The position numbers were made by a program, and so were the translations under genes. The notes beneath the pieces are model-generated. The model worked only from the letters and a program-made list of their open reading frames with translations. It searched no databases and was not told where the DNA came from. From Antedon mediterranea (taxonomy: Eukaryota > Echinodermata > Crinoidea > Comatulida > Antedonidae): a stretch of 64,000 nucleotides of DNA. Of the stretch, positions 32,901-44,465 are shown in pieces (the stretch's first letter is position 1; every line of letters starts with the position of its first letter). The stretch is from positions 26,824,412 through 26,888,411 of the forward strand of contig NC_092675.1 in NCBI RefSeq assembly GCF_964355755.1. The letters run 5' to 3'.

Positions 32901-34177
32901 TCGTTATGTACCGTACAGTACATGTCGGTCTGTCTGTCTGACAATTAATCTATTATTTTATTTAGTTTAAAACTTATCATCATTTGTAACTACACCAGTA
33001 TATAGGTATATATCAATATACGACAAAAGCATTACTGAAGTATAAAAGATGGATTATCGTTGGTGTCATATGCTGGTAAATTGGTCAATTTTATTTTTGT
33101 CAATTTTTAAATTTGGTTTGGGCATCTTAAGTGCGTCATCATACTAAACAAAATTGTGTAAAATTATAATAATATTAGTTTGTTTTGTGAAGTTGTCTGT
33201 TTATCCCTAAATATTAAAGGTCGAAATCTAGGCAGTTTTATCAAAAGCACAAAGCATCGTTTTCAATCTCTATTATAACAAGGATTAAACACCGTCCAAG
33301 CGAAACGCATAAAAGTCATTCACCATGGTGGTAACTGTAACGTAACGTGAGCCTATTCTCTTCCATAAGAATCACAATAATACAAATGGTTAGACTAAAA
33401 AAGAAAGGTTTGGGTCCGAATGTAGTATTATTATTTTTTTAAATATATTTATTTTTATTTCCAAAAGAGTTGATTGATTTATTTGAAAACGGTGTGTTAA
33501 GCTACTTCTTGTATATTATCATCTTACCCATGACACGTCATTCGTGGATGTGTCACCCAATCTGCCAATCTGGTCAGATTACCAGCATGGTCCCCAAGAC
33601 CGTTCAAGATACAGATTCCGTGTGTATGAAGACTTTCAAGCCATGAGTACAACCACGATTCATCAGACATAACATCATGAAAAGAAAATGTCGGTATCTT
33701 ATCTCTCGTCATCTCAGAACCCCAGTACCTCAAATGAAGTCCATCAAGTGGATTAATCGAAGCTGGGAATTTGACGTCTTTTAACAACTTCAAAGGATAT
33801 TTGCTCGTGTGTGCGTCTGACCATTCTACATTAATTGATTGATCATCGTGCATGCCAACGTTTAATGGGTAGACATCTATATCAAGCTTTTTCAAAAGTG
33901 TGAGTTTCTGTCCAGCGGTTTCTTGGTAGCAAGAATGACAACGACAGTTATCACGTAACCAAATAAACGGACACTGAATCTTCATGTCCCCTTCCTCTAA
34001 TACTATAGTTTCAGAAGTAGTATCAATGATGATATTTGTAGACATTCGACGTCTCTCTATATTACCGGATGAGCTATATAAACGTCCATAATTCTGACTA
34101 GAGAAACTATATGTATCAGCTACAGGGATACATCGTAAAACATTTGTCAAGTTAAAGCGGTAACAATTTCGCAGCAT
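29963..34177 (-). CDS. BBOX1: Gamma-butyrobetaine dioxygenase-like, copy 1
   Basis: Five exons on the minus strand: 34177-33528, 32756-32651, 31080-30875, 30622-30456 and 30108-29963. All have GT-AG borders and the total is 1275 bases (424 residues). Members of this family hydroxylate gamma-butyrobetaine to L-carnitine (or trimethyllysine in the sister enzyme) using Fe(II) and 2-oxoglutarate. The N-terminal Cys-rich metal-binding part reads CPFIWLRDNCRCHSCYQ. The iron ligands are His and Asp in ELHTDLSYYSYGPG and the distal His in NTRVLHGRTAFEAGG, whose following Arg binds 2-oxoglutarate. Residues 1-50 are rich in Arg, Ser and Asn with no acidic residues before the first Asp, which resembles a mitochondrial presequence. 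A trimethyllysine dioxygenase assignment is less likely. Confidence 0.85.
32049..32275 (+). repeat. tRNA-derived SINE-like element with 3' hairpin
   Basis: The head 32049-32116 is tRNA-like: TAGTTCAGTCGACAGAGCA (D-arm, A-box), the stem CGTG/CACG with loop TTAACAA (positional anticodon AAC), and AGGTTCG as B-box. The body ends in a strong hairpin, arms 32192-32216 and 32242-32266 (CATCTGGT...GAAACGAC) with two mismatches. It sits in intron 2 of BBOX1 copy 1; I see no counterpart in copy 2. Confidence 0.6.
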
Positions 34178-35392
34178 TTTGGTACATTTGATCAATCAAA
34201 AAACAACGAGTGCACTGAATTACTGTCGACTCATCAAGGGCAAAAACGGGGAAAAAAATGACAAAGGACTGTACCACTGTAAAAGTGGGGATGCTGTAAG
34301 CCTACGGTATATATATTTTTTTATAGGCCTACCAATCATTTCATGTCTGTGTACATACAGGTTTGTCGTTTCTATACCAATGATGGTTTTTGCAGCTCTG
34401 CTAAAGTTGCACGATTTTGGATCTTCTCAAGTTTAATAATGTCCAGGAAACATAAGATAGATGCCTTGGGCCACGGGGTTGGTAAGGTAACAGAACAAAC
34501 TAGAGTGAAGGCCATTGTCGAATCGACATACCATAGATTAATTAGCTTTTTCCAAATTACTACTAACAAATTATAACAGAAACATTTTTTTTATAACAGT
34601 AATCTATGGTGGAGGTGAATTCAATATAAGTGATCCAAGGTATAAGAGTGAAATTATGATTATGTTGTACCTCTATGATATATTTTCATTAAAGCGTAAC
34701 ACTTGTTCGAATCATAATTTGCATAACACTATTCCAATCACTTCCACATATGTTAACAATGTATTTCTAAAAATAAATGTAGGATTTGATGGGTTTTTTT
34801 AAAAGCCGTTGCTGTGCTTTAGAAATTGACTAATATCTATTTAAAGGTGAATAGGGCCTAACGGGACCAGATTATGTTACGTTCAGTTTAAGGTTAGATT
34901 GATTACTTACGGGTTGAATTACTGATACACATCGCTTATAAAATAGTGCGGCCGATTTTGTAAACCCGGAAAGAGTGATGATTCTCTAGCTACATATTTT
35001 TATTTAATTATCATTCTGTTTTATTTGTTGTATTTGGTACGCTTCACGATCAACATTTAGCATATATTTTGCATATGCTACTATAATATTTAAGTTTTAC
35101 AATAAGAATATTAACGGACTAAAATAGTAGGCTAGTATAAGTTAAGCAAGGTATTATTAGGCCTATTATTTTTTTTTATTTCAGATAGTAGTAAGTAAGT
35201 AAGCCAACTTTACTTGACTTGGCCTAGCCACCCCAGCCTCAACCGCTAGTATTGAACTACTAATAGTAGATCTATAGAGCTGGCTAGCATCTTTGTTCAA
35301 ATTAAGAGTGACCACGAGTGAAGAAGCAAAAGGCGCGATACTCGCAAATTCGAGGCCTCTATTAATAAAGCCTATAGCCCAAATATATGACG
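34178..35392. other. Upstream flank of BBOX1 copy 1 (duplicated at 55422-57290)
   Basis: The region matches the flank of copy 2 in blocks, for example GGATGCTGTAAGCCTAC, AATCTATGGTGGAGGTGAAT and TTTACGGGTT-like pieces. No ORF is conserved between the two copies, arguing against a gene. The TATATATTTTT near 34309 is the only TATA-like string close to the start. Confidence 0.5.
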
Positions 35393-35397
35393 TTTTT

Positions 35398-36097
35398 AGT
35401 CGCGTGGACGCGACTCTATAGTTCACTATGTCGGTCGGTCTGCCGGTCTGTCGGTCTGTCTGTCGGTCCGGTATCACTAAAGCGTTTTATCGCTTTCTGA
35501 CCTTATCTTGATATCAGTTTAATCTAGCTAAGTCAATTGTTCACAGTATATTCCTTATGGCCAGGAATCGATGTGGTTATGTTTTCACGGTGCGCAATAA
35601 AAAATTACGCGGTGTACGCACGATTTAACGAAATCACGTTTGTAATCATATCTTCACAACCATGAATCACAATTAAATAAAATTTGGTACTCATAAATTT
35701 CAGGGCATAAATAATCATATGGCAATACAATTACATGCGTAGCGCATGTAACGCATGCGTACGCGCGCTTAAAAGTTTCAAAATTTATTTTCGATGAAAT
35801 AAGAGTACGTTTGAGGCAATCTTAAGCGTTTACAAAATTGCCATGAGTGCGCAGATTTTTGCGTGGGCACTGCGCGTTAAATGTTATTGCGCACTCTTTT
35901 TGCCCGATTTCTGTTTTCTTGACTTACTTTTCAACTCGAAATTACGTTATACGAGCACGTCAAAAGTGACAGGCTACGCACGTGTAAATTAAAAAAATAT
36001 AAATGTTTTTAAACATTTCAACATTTTTAAACATGTTCAGTAATTTCGATCAGTTGGTAGGTTGGTCGGTCGGTCGGTAAACACTAATGAGCACGCG
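35398..36097. repeat. Inverted-end repeat with GTCGGTCGGT tracts, long form
   Basis: Begins AGTCGCGTGGACGCGACT and ends GAGCACGCGACT, so the termini are complementary (AGTCGCGTG / CACGCGACT). GTCGGTCGGTCTG tracts lie inside at both ends, with GCG-rich sequence near 35730-35960. A 78-bp internally deleted form is at 37008, and a remnant at 57395. Confidence 0.65.
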
Positions 36098-37007
36098 ACT
36101 GCAGCCATCTATATGGCCTTGTTAACAACATGGTCAACTATTATTGAAAGCTGAAGTGTTGATAATATATTGATATGGGCATCTTTGTAAAAATGTCTAG
36201 TACTGTAACGTCTATAAACAAGAAACTTCTGTATGTCACGAGATAAGTTAGATTTATGTTTTTCAGTTACCTTACGATCTTTTTTACAATACAATAGAAG
36301 TTCATCAGTGCAGAACACGCTTTATATTTCTGTATGTACCAAGTGGTAGTCTGTGATTGGATACTCACTTGCACACACGGTATCACTTGTTATGCAAATT
36401 AGCAGGATAGAATGTTCTACCACGGGTTTAAATCAGCAGTTGCACAGTTCGGGGCGTAGAGAATAGATGTGGGCTAGGAGAGTGTTGATGTACACCTTAG
36501 CTAAGGCACATTATTCAGAATACATAGATAAAAGGTAGCTAATGCTACACGTTAAAACTGTGAACTCAATAAGCCCAAGTGGAGAAATAACGACCGTGAG
36601 TACTACTATCGTTATAAGAGTAACTGTAAACTATTTATTAGTATAATTGTGTTCTACTTATGGAATCGTAAATATTAGAAAATGCATGTTTTATGTTACT
36701 ATAGATGGTCGGAGGAGAAGCTGATCTCCATATAAAGTTATTTGTAATAAGAAGTAGTGTAGAGGCACGTCGAAGATAAAGTCTTCTAGTGATCATTGCA
36801 GTATTGGAACACTGTGGAACAATTCATTGTGAACGCCGAAGTACACGGACAGAGTCACGTGGACTGTTATTTTGCATTGAATATAGCCATTTGAAACGAA
36901 CTGTATTTGTTGGACTATTAAATCATTTAAACATATTATTATTACTAGTTTGTGTTTGTGTCTGGCAGTAATATCGTGACACTGTACTATTAGTATGCTC
37001 ATTGTTT
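36098..37007. other. No gene seen
   Basis: Part of duplication unit 1; only 36118-36215 has a match in unit 2 (near 57290-57380). Short ORFs here lack motifs. Confidence 0.4.
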
Positions 37008-37085
37008 TAGTCGCGTGCAAACGCGACTCAACAGCTCATTATGTCGGTTTGTCGGTCGGTCGGTTGCTCTAATTTGAGCACGCGA
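37008..37085. repeat. Inverted-end repeat with GTCGGTCGGT tract, short form
   Basis: Same ends as the element at 35398 (AGTCGCGTGC ... GCACGCGACT) with only TCATTATGTCGG and GGTCGGTCGGTT between. It is flanked by the same CTGCAGCCATG sequence as the long form. Confidence 0.7.
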
Positions 37086-37414
37086 CTGCAGCCATGTGTA
37101 TGACCTTGTTGTGAAAGATAGCAAACTAAAACATGTTGATTCACTGAAAGAAAGATAATCTTTCATCTGGTGGAAATAATTTCATGATCCGGATTGAGCC
37201 ATGTATAGGTTTTACCGTAGGCCTATTTCCCAAATTTGCAAAAGCTTACCTCTAATAATTAAAGAAAATAAAAAATGAAGAAATGTCTTAGATATTTATT
37301 CTGATGACTAGATACAAGATAAAGTATAAATTATTATAACAATTTTTTAAAAAACCATTATTATGTAGGCCCTATATAAGAAAATGTACACAAGCAAAGA
37401 ATTATCAAAGATAG

Positions 37415-37834
37415 GTCATCTTCTTATATTCATCTCCCAAAACACAGGACTACTATATTTTACCAAAGTATTAGATACTCTGGTGGAAAACTTTAGAATG
37501 TTTTGCCTCATTCGTTACAAAACGTACATAATGTAAATAATTTCAAAAAAACTGCAAAATATTATTTATTATCAAACAATACTTAGCTGCCATGTTTTTT
37601 TTGTTAATATATTTACATTTAGCAATATTGAAAATGTATTAATATGATTTATACTACAATTGAAATGTACCGCTTTACGTTTTATTGTTATATTCATTTC
37701 TGTGGCTTATTTATATGTTATGTTTGCTTTTGATTGTTTTGTTTGGGCGTCCCAGACACAAGCTTTGCTTTTTTGATGACGCCACCATTTTGGAAATAAA
37801 TGTTGATTTTGATTGATTGATTGATTGATTGCGA
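37415..37834 (+). mobile_element. CR1-like LINE 3' end
   Basis: The plus-strand reading YQSIRYSGGKL*NVLPHSL and NFKKTAKYYLLS is the C-terminus of a LINE ORF2, with the usual Trp replaced by a stop. It is followed by a 3' UTR (CGTCCCAGACACAAGC) and a terminal (ATTG)n tail at 37810-37830. It separates units 1 and 2 of the segmental duplication. Confidence 0.75.
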
Positions 37835-38159
37835 GCCATAACATAGATTTAGTTTCTAAATCTTCCTTTGAATAATACTTCTATTAGAAAAAGTTAGATT
37901 TTTATGAGAAATTGTTATAAATATAAAACTATACACAATTAAGATATAAAGTGTGAATAGCATGTAAGAAAATTACAATTATGTTTTAATAAAAATATGG
38001 TTAAATATGTAAAAAATTGAAACATAAAACTATTTCTCTATGTATATGTTTTCATAAGGAAATATCGTATCTCACATCACGAACTAACACGCTAGTTAGT
38101 TCTGATTATGATGTGTTTATTAAAAAACTAAATTCGGTGAATCTTTTGTATTTGTATAG

Positions 38160-38257
38160 TGGTTTTGAGTGTTCAGGACCGGATTGTTACCTGATATGCC
38201 CTGTGAATGAAGGATGGAAATACCAAGAGCCAGGTGGAAATACCCGTGATACACGAT
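38160..38257 (+). pseudogene. Lectin-like receptor copy 2, exon 2 relic
   Basis: GFECSGPDCYLICPVNEGW is the counterpart of the exon at 26195, with an alternative donor three bases downstream (GAT before GTAAGT). The lectin-domain and membrane exons that should follow are not found, so this is a relic. Confidence 0.8.
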
Positions 38258-38767
38258 GTAAGTAGAAGATGGGGTAAACCAGGCCAAAAAGGAAGGTCAT
38301 ACCCCCAGGGCAGGAGTATTCCAGACCCAAAAGGAATGTCATATCCCCAGGGTATATATCATATTTTCTATTGTTTAATTTCCTGTTATTGTAATATTAA
38401 TTAGTGAAAGGTCATTCTTTGTTAGGTTAGAGGTTTGTTATTGTTATTTTGGCGGGGTTTTCGTTTTGGCCTGGGTTATAATTGTAGTTAGTGATGAATT
38501 TGTATTTAAAAAAAAATTAATGAAGGTAATTCTTTGTTTGAGGATTGCTATTGTTATTTTTAGGCGGTTTGACCATTGCATAGGTCACTTTTGTTTAATA
38601 TATCCTAATTTCTTTTGTTCATTGTTCTTTTTGTTTGGTACAAGATTATAGTTTTGTTTTTGATATTTTAACGCCGTTTCTTTTTAGACATTGTAAGAAA
38701 AGGGACTGCTTTTTGTGTTCTTTCCAATTGCCTCGTCTATTTTAGCGTAGAGTTACAGTATTTCACT

Positions 38768-39280
38768 ATGTCTGGAAGTATAGTTTTTTCGCAAGATAGT
38801 TATGTAGATACAGTTATAATTAGTAGCGATGATGAGGAGACTGTTGTTACAGGTAGCGATATCGGTGATCGGTACATGCGGACTAATGAGGGTGTACCCG
38901 CCGGTGTTGATGAAGGAGACGAGAGGGGTAGCCGAGCTACAAGTTGTATATTTACGTACGTAGATGAGGTGGAGAGATAATTTTTATTGAAATTGGAATA
39001 TTTAGCCAGAGAAGTGTTTGTTTCTCAAGTGTTAAACAAGTGTTGGATGTTAAGTAAAGCGGCTTGTTATGGCTGCTGTATGAAATCTCCAGAAGAACAG
39101 ATTGAATATTTTTATCGGGAGGTTCTGGATAAAGATTATGTTACAGACGATACCATGTACAGTGAGCTGAATATGCACGCGGAATATTCATTACCTAGGT
39201 ATAGACATTTTGTTTACTTTCTCGTAAATACCATGACTAATTCAGAAAATCTTTATAAGGTATTGTGTGAGGATATCTAA
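38768..39280 (+). CDS. Unrecognised ORF with one internal stop
   Basis: One continuous frame of 170 codons with a single TAA at 38978-38980. The first part is acidic and Ser-rich (VIISSDDEETVVTGSDIGDR). The second is Cys/Tyr-rich (KAACYGCCMKSPEEQIEYFY). I do not recognise it. It lies upstream of the ALKBH2-like gene in sequence absent from unit 1, and could be an exon, a gene captured by a mobile element, or chance. The conserved frame across the stop argues for a recently lost gene. Confidence 0.35.
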
Positions 39281-39662
39281 ATCGTGTTTCGCACGTGCCA
39301 CGGAAAACGATTGTCCGGAAAACAAACAATTAACAATGCTTTAATCCGCACGAGTTGCAGGGAGACAATTGACAGGTAGAACAATTATTAACACTTTAGG
39401 CTAATTACTGTAACGAGCTACTTAAACTGTATATATATGGGACCTGATTCAAGCGAAGTTAAGACTCGTTAGTGCCCCTTCTTTCCAACGGCCTGTTTGT
39501 ATACAGTCGGCGAGCACAGTTATTCATTTTAGACTTACAGCGATGATTTGTATCTCGCTGTCTCTCTCCATTCACCGTCATTGTATTTTCTAAAGCTTAG
39601 CCAGATTAAAGCCTAAAGACCACTTTCTATATTTATGAAAAACTGTCAGCAGGATTTTTAAA

Positions 39663-41015
39663 ATGTACTTTAAAGATCAATACAGCGATTCCAAAAGAAA
39701 ACGCATAGAATGCAAGAAATCTTCAAAAAAAGTTCCACATGGAAGAATTACGTGAAAGTACAGAAACAGATTCTAAAAGTAACGTATTTAAAATCAGAAC
39801 AACAGTTGCTATCCCCCGATAGGTTATTGGTGCAAAAGATATTAAGAGAAAATTTAGATTGTGATTACCTTCAACTTCTTGATAAAAGAGCAGCCGATAC
39901 ATTGCTTAATAAATGTGAGGAAGAGATTGACTATTTTACCGGTGATCTTGCAAATTCCTAGAAGACCGGTTAGTTCCGTTATATTTGTTTTTCATCGTGG
40001 TTTTGTATTATTATTAACGATGTACTAGTATTTTCTTCCCTTATTTATTTACCGTTGAGTAGTTCGGTGCTATTTACTCGCTTAAGCTTGGTTCCCACTA
40101 GAACATAACGCAAGGACGTAAACGCAACGCAAGCCTTTTAACCAATGACAAACGAAGTTATAGATAGTTAGCAATCACAAGCGAATAAGCCATCGCTTGT
40201 GATTGGTCAATTCACTTGCGTTGCGTTACGTCCTTGCGTTGCGTCGCTAGTGGGAACCACGCTTTACTGCAAATATTTTTTTTGTGCGTATTCATTTACA
40301 TCTTGCCAGATAAGTTTCATTAATTACTTTCTTTGTATGATTTTCCTCTCTGCAGGTTTCTTTCGGCGATTCGGGCTTAACTTACACATTTTCAGGGAAT
40401 ACAGTACCAGCTTTACCGTAACCTCCGTTCCAGGAAGATCTCCGCAATCTTTTAAAATCGGTTACAGGACATTACTTCAATTTTGTTTTGGTCAACCGGG
40501 TAAATATTCTTGTTTTTTTTTTGTTTTTTTTTGATTGATTAAAAAGGTCCAGCGTTTACCTCTAAAACTATACGCATGAACAATGATATCAGTGGTCAAA
40601 CTGAGTAATTTTTTACAATTTGCGGGATAAGATTGTTCTAATGCAAGTGTTTATTTTACTTTACACCCCCGATGGATAATAGGTTTTCTTTGGTCTCATG
40701 TTATTGTATTTTGTCATTACTCAGATATGCTACTGGTAGTGATTACATTGGTGAACACAAAGATGATGAGAAAGACATGAATCACTTTAGTCCAATCGCC
40801 TCTCTGTATCATTGGGGCAAACACGTATGTTTAGATTTCGGCATGGTGATACACGGGGTAAGAGTCCCAAAAGAATCATTGAGCCAGTAACTGTTGATCT
40901 TAAACACGGTACATTATTAATGATGAATTATCCCACTAATGAGTACTGGTACCATTCACTGCCTAAACAGCAAGCTACCAAGATAAATCACACGTTTAGA
41001 GACATTAAAAGATAA
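39663..41015 (+). pseudogene. ALKBH2: ALKBH2-like DNA repair dioxygenase, decayed
   Basis: AlkB-type Fe(II)/2-oxoglutarate enzymes of this type directly reverse alkylation of DNA bases. Visible pieces: an N-terminal basic part with SKRKR (39663 on), LDCDYLQLLDKRAADTLL and EEEIDYFTGDLA to 39957. The exon from 40356 has VSFGDSGLTYTFSG and LKSVTGHYFNFVLVNR. The last exon, from about 40726, has GSDYIGEHKDDEKDM (iron ligands His and Asp), FRFRHGDTRGKSP, HGTLLMMNYPTNEYWYHSLP (distal His) and FRDIKR. Lesions: a frameshift in an A-run near 39725, a missing FGKWH-PRKQ segment, an in-frame TAA near 40422, an imperfect donor at 40499, and a two-base CT gain near 40803. Hence a pseudogene. A MITE sits between exons. 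Confidence 0.8.
40085..40263. mobile_element. MITE with GGTTCCCACTAG inverted ends
   Basis: The left end AGCTTGGTTCCCACTAG is complementary to the right end CTAGTGGGAACCACGCT. Inner inverted pieces are GCAAGGACGTAA and TTACGTCCTTGC. TTA flanks both ends (40082-40084, 40264-40266), as expected for PIF/Harbinger-type elements. It interrupts the decayed ALKBH2-like gene. Confidence 0.8.
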
Positions 41016-43320
41016 GAGAAATTTCACGCAAACATTACAGTTTTTAATAGTTGTCGCAGATCTCAAGAATATTTACTGTTCATGATCTGTTTAGTACGGT
41101 CATTGTATCGGACATGTTTTCCAATAAATTGAATGATTGATAGTAAATATAGAGAAAGCTTAGTACTAATCTTATCTCCTTATATATACTTCCTCCATTG
41201 CTGAAAACAGACCATTAACTTTCGATAGAGGCTAACGACCCCCGCACAGTATACACTGTATAAGGATAAATTAAGAATATCTCATCTGCCGCTTAAACAA
41301 TCTCATTTACTCTACCCAAATAAAAGCCTGTTCTCTTATGTTGATAACGTGCAAAATGTATGGTAGTAAACAAAACGTACTTCCAACCACTGACCATATC
41401 ACGTAAAGGTCAGTTAATGGTCAAACTGGTGCAAATTTTGACCATAAAATAAAGAAATTGGGAAAATTGTGATTGATGTATAGTAGTAAATTATGTTTGT
41501 GATGCTATTCCTACAAATAGCTGTATTATTGTATTGATATTATTATTATTATTATTGTATTGAAATTCACTTAGATCTATACCTAATTCCATTGATCGTT
41601 AATATTCATGTGATTGTTTCTCATTGTGTGGATAAAAATTAAATAATCTCTTAAAAGTAAAATGTATTGTATTTCTAATTGTTATAAATACATTTAACAG
41701 TTTCTTATGTTTTTAACAAGTGTGTAAGTTTTTCTTTAAAGCGTTTTAACCGTTTAGTTAGTAATTTCAAGAGAAACAGGTACTTGAAACGGATAAATGA
41801 TGTCGTAACGTAGGAAACGGATTGGTAGATTAAAAGAAACGTTATAGGCCTATAACATATATTTCGTACATGTATCGATAAGTTATCTAAATATGTGTGA
41901 TTAATATTATTACAATAAAGACCATGTAGATCCACAGTAGTTTTACTGTAAGTGGTATTGTAAATAAATTTAGAATTCAATGGTGAGAATGGTCTGCGTA
42001 TTATTTAATATTACTTTTATCATAATTTCAAACACAGGTCGATCATAATTTGAAGGCAGATAGACGTTTTGGTTGCCAATTGTATTTTCTTTACACTTAA
42101 CACATTTTAATTTGTTTACAAGCAGGTTATTTCCATTAGTTATTCTAAGGCCTACTTTTTTTTCTACATGTTTATCTTTCGACTATTTAAAAACTTTTTT
42201 TATGAAACTTCCGCTGTTTCGTTAGCAATTTTACAGGCCTGTGTCTTCGCTCTGTAGGAACCTTATAACGACATACATTTTAACGGTTCTTTGTAAATGT
42301 TCTCTTATTGATGGTTACCTATAGCTCTCTCACATCCCTTAATCTAGCACCATTTTATGAAAGATTCCTCAGTAAGGGGTTTATTACTGGCGCTAGGTGG
42401 TATCATCGACAGGGAATATTAGACAAAATATGATGTCACTATTTTTAAAAGGTTTTCTCATTCAAGAACAGCTGGCGTCAATGAAGAATACGTTACAACA
42501 CGATAACTACCGGACAGCAGCAAAAAACATCAACCAATCACAAAGCTGAGCTACTAGTTAAATAATAAATAAATGAAACAAAGACAAAAGAAAAGGAAAT
42601 ACACCAAACAAATCATTTTCGTCTCGAAGTTATATTAACGTAAATTAACGCGTTTAACGTTTCCAATTGTAAAACAGTTTCAAATTGCGTCGCATCATAC
42701 TGCTAGTACCTTACTGTAAAATATCTACCGATATATATTTTGCTAGTCACTCATCATTTTATTACATCACATTATTCAACTCATCAGGTGTAATATCTTT
42801 ACACAAATCCTTTATATCTTTACTTTTTTTCTTACCAGCTCATAACAAACATGAATATTACTCTAAAGGATTTATACTCAATGTACGATTGAGTCTGCAT
42901 AGCGGCACGAGAAAACAATTGATAATGGGGATAAAAAGTTTGTCTTACATTGTTATACAGTAACTTGTGTTTTTCTTTGTTTACACCATCTCATTGTTTA
43001 TAATTATGTATGTTAATGTCGATAGTGTTTCTCTAGTACAGTTTATTACTTGTTTATACTTGTAAAGTTTGCAGGCCTCCATGTTGTTGGTATATATTGT
43101 AAAAATTGTATTTATGTTTACTTTATAAAAATCGTTTTATTTGCATTGTATCTCCACCTGGTTAAAATGAGTGTGATGTTGCTTAAAAAGTTAACAAGTA
43201 TAACCACTAAAACGGTTCATTACCTGTAGGAAATCATCAATATTGTAACATGCGGTAAACAATACAAATTAGTTTCACAAATTATTTAAACAATAACACT
43301 AACAAATTATTAGAATTTAA
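41016..43320. other. No gene seen
   Basis: AT-rich sequence in the part of unit 2 without counterpart in unit 1. Short ORFs have no motif and no splice context. Confidence 0.5.
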
Positions 43321-43324
43321 GAAA

Positions 43325-43640
43325 ATAAAGGTGTACAGATTTTATTTCGATAAAAAAAAGTGTACAAAAATAACTTGACACTTAACAAAAATGTACAGAA
43401 TAAATTAACAACAAAAAATCACACAGTAAACTAATTCTTATAAAGGTGTAGGCCTACAGTGTACATTGGCCACAGATATTCTTAAAACGAGGTGTACAGC
43501 TTTTATTTAAAAAAAAGTATACAAAAATAATTTTACACAAAGTGTATAGAATAAATTTACAAAAAAAGTTCACACATTAAACTAATGCTTATAAAAGTGT
43601 ACATGTCTACGTGTACATGTAACGTGGCATTACCATTAAG
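43325..43640. repeat. Tandem duplication, ~160-bp unit
   Basis: Two units share AAAGTGTACAAAAATAA, GTACAGAATAAATT and ACTAATTCTTATAAAGGTGTA, at about 43325-43480 and 43490-43640. The recurring GTGTAC is conspicuous. No coding content. Confidence 0.75.
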
Positions 43641-44465
43641 AAACAAATACAAACCAAACACTAAAAACAATACCTCCAGCAGGTATATCAACTTTAGTAT
43701 TTTAAGTATAGGGCCTACACGTGACAAACACACACACCCTCTTGAATTGTAGGTACAGGTCTTTTGCCGTTCGTAATTTAAACTGTTCGGAAAATTGAAG
43801 TTAATATTCTGAGATTAGGCCTATAGCCTATGATTGCATTCTGCCTTCCCTCTCAGGAGCTTAGACTTGTCAACGGTCTAAAAGAGCTGTAATGCAGGAT
43901 GCGAAACATAAAAGTTTATTAATAAACAGTATATTATAACGATAAAGAAACGAATGTACGATACACCAATATAACAGTACAATAACTGATTAACTGAAGA
44001 CTTGAAGTCTACTGTATTCCTACAATCATTCAAGTAGGCATTGTTTGCTGAGTGTATGATACTTTGTCCACAGAGAATTCGAACGATGTGTTTTTTTCGG
44101 ACGTGTTTCTACGGTTATCAGAACGGGTCAATAATAATTATAAAAAACAAAAACAAAAAAACGAACAGCCTACTAACTTCCAAAAATATCAATACCTAAA
44201 TAAGCTGAACCTAACCCACTAATTAATCTCTTCCATACATCAAAATCGGCCGAAAATGATCTGAACATTAAAAAGTGGACACGGTCGCCTGTTCTTCTTT
44301 TCTGTTTCCACGGCTTGTGACATCCTCGTTGGTGATAAAGCCATGCGGTCTATACACTTATGATGACCACATCGCATAACATGTTCAGGGAACTTATTTT
44401 TCAACTCTCTGATACAATGTTTAAATACAAGTGGACTGGAAACCATTTAGGATTAGGTTTTCTAA
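43641..44465. other. No gene seen
   Basis: No motif or conserved frame recognised. The TAAACTTTTATG-like stretches are ordinary AT-rich DNA. Confidence 0.4.

Larger units (their letters stand above)
25851..37150. repeat. Segmental duplication, unit 1
   Basis: Starts GAATAATACTTCTATTAG, the same as unit 2 at 37870. Includes receptor exons, BBOX1-like copy 1 and the region behind it. It ends near AAAACATGTTGATT (37131), matched at 57490. Exons and introns align at high identity by eye; differences are mostly insertions. Confidence 0.9.

Noticed and set aside
44240-44446. Minus-strand 68-codon ORF with Cys/His residues
   Set aside because: The spacing fits no known zinc motif and there is no splice or repeat context.
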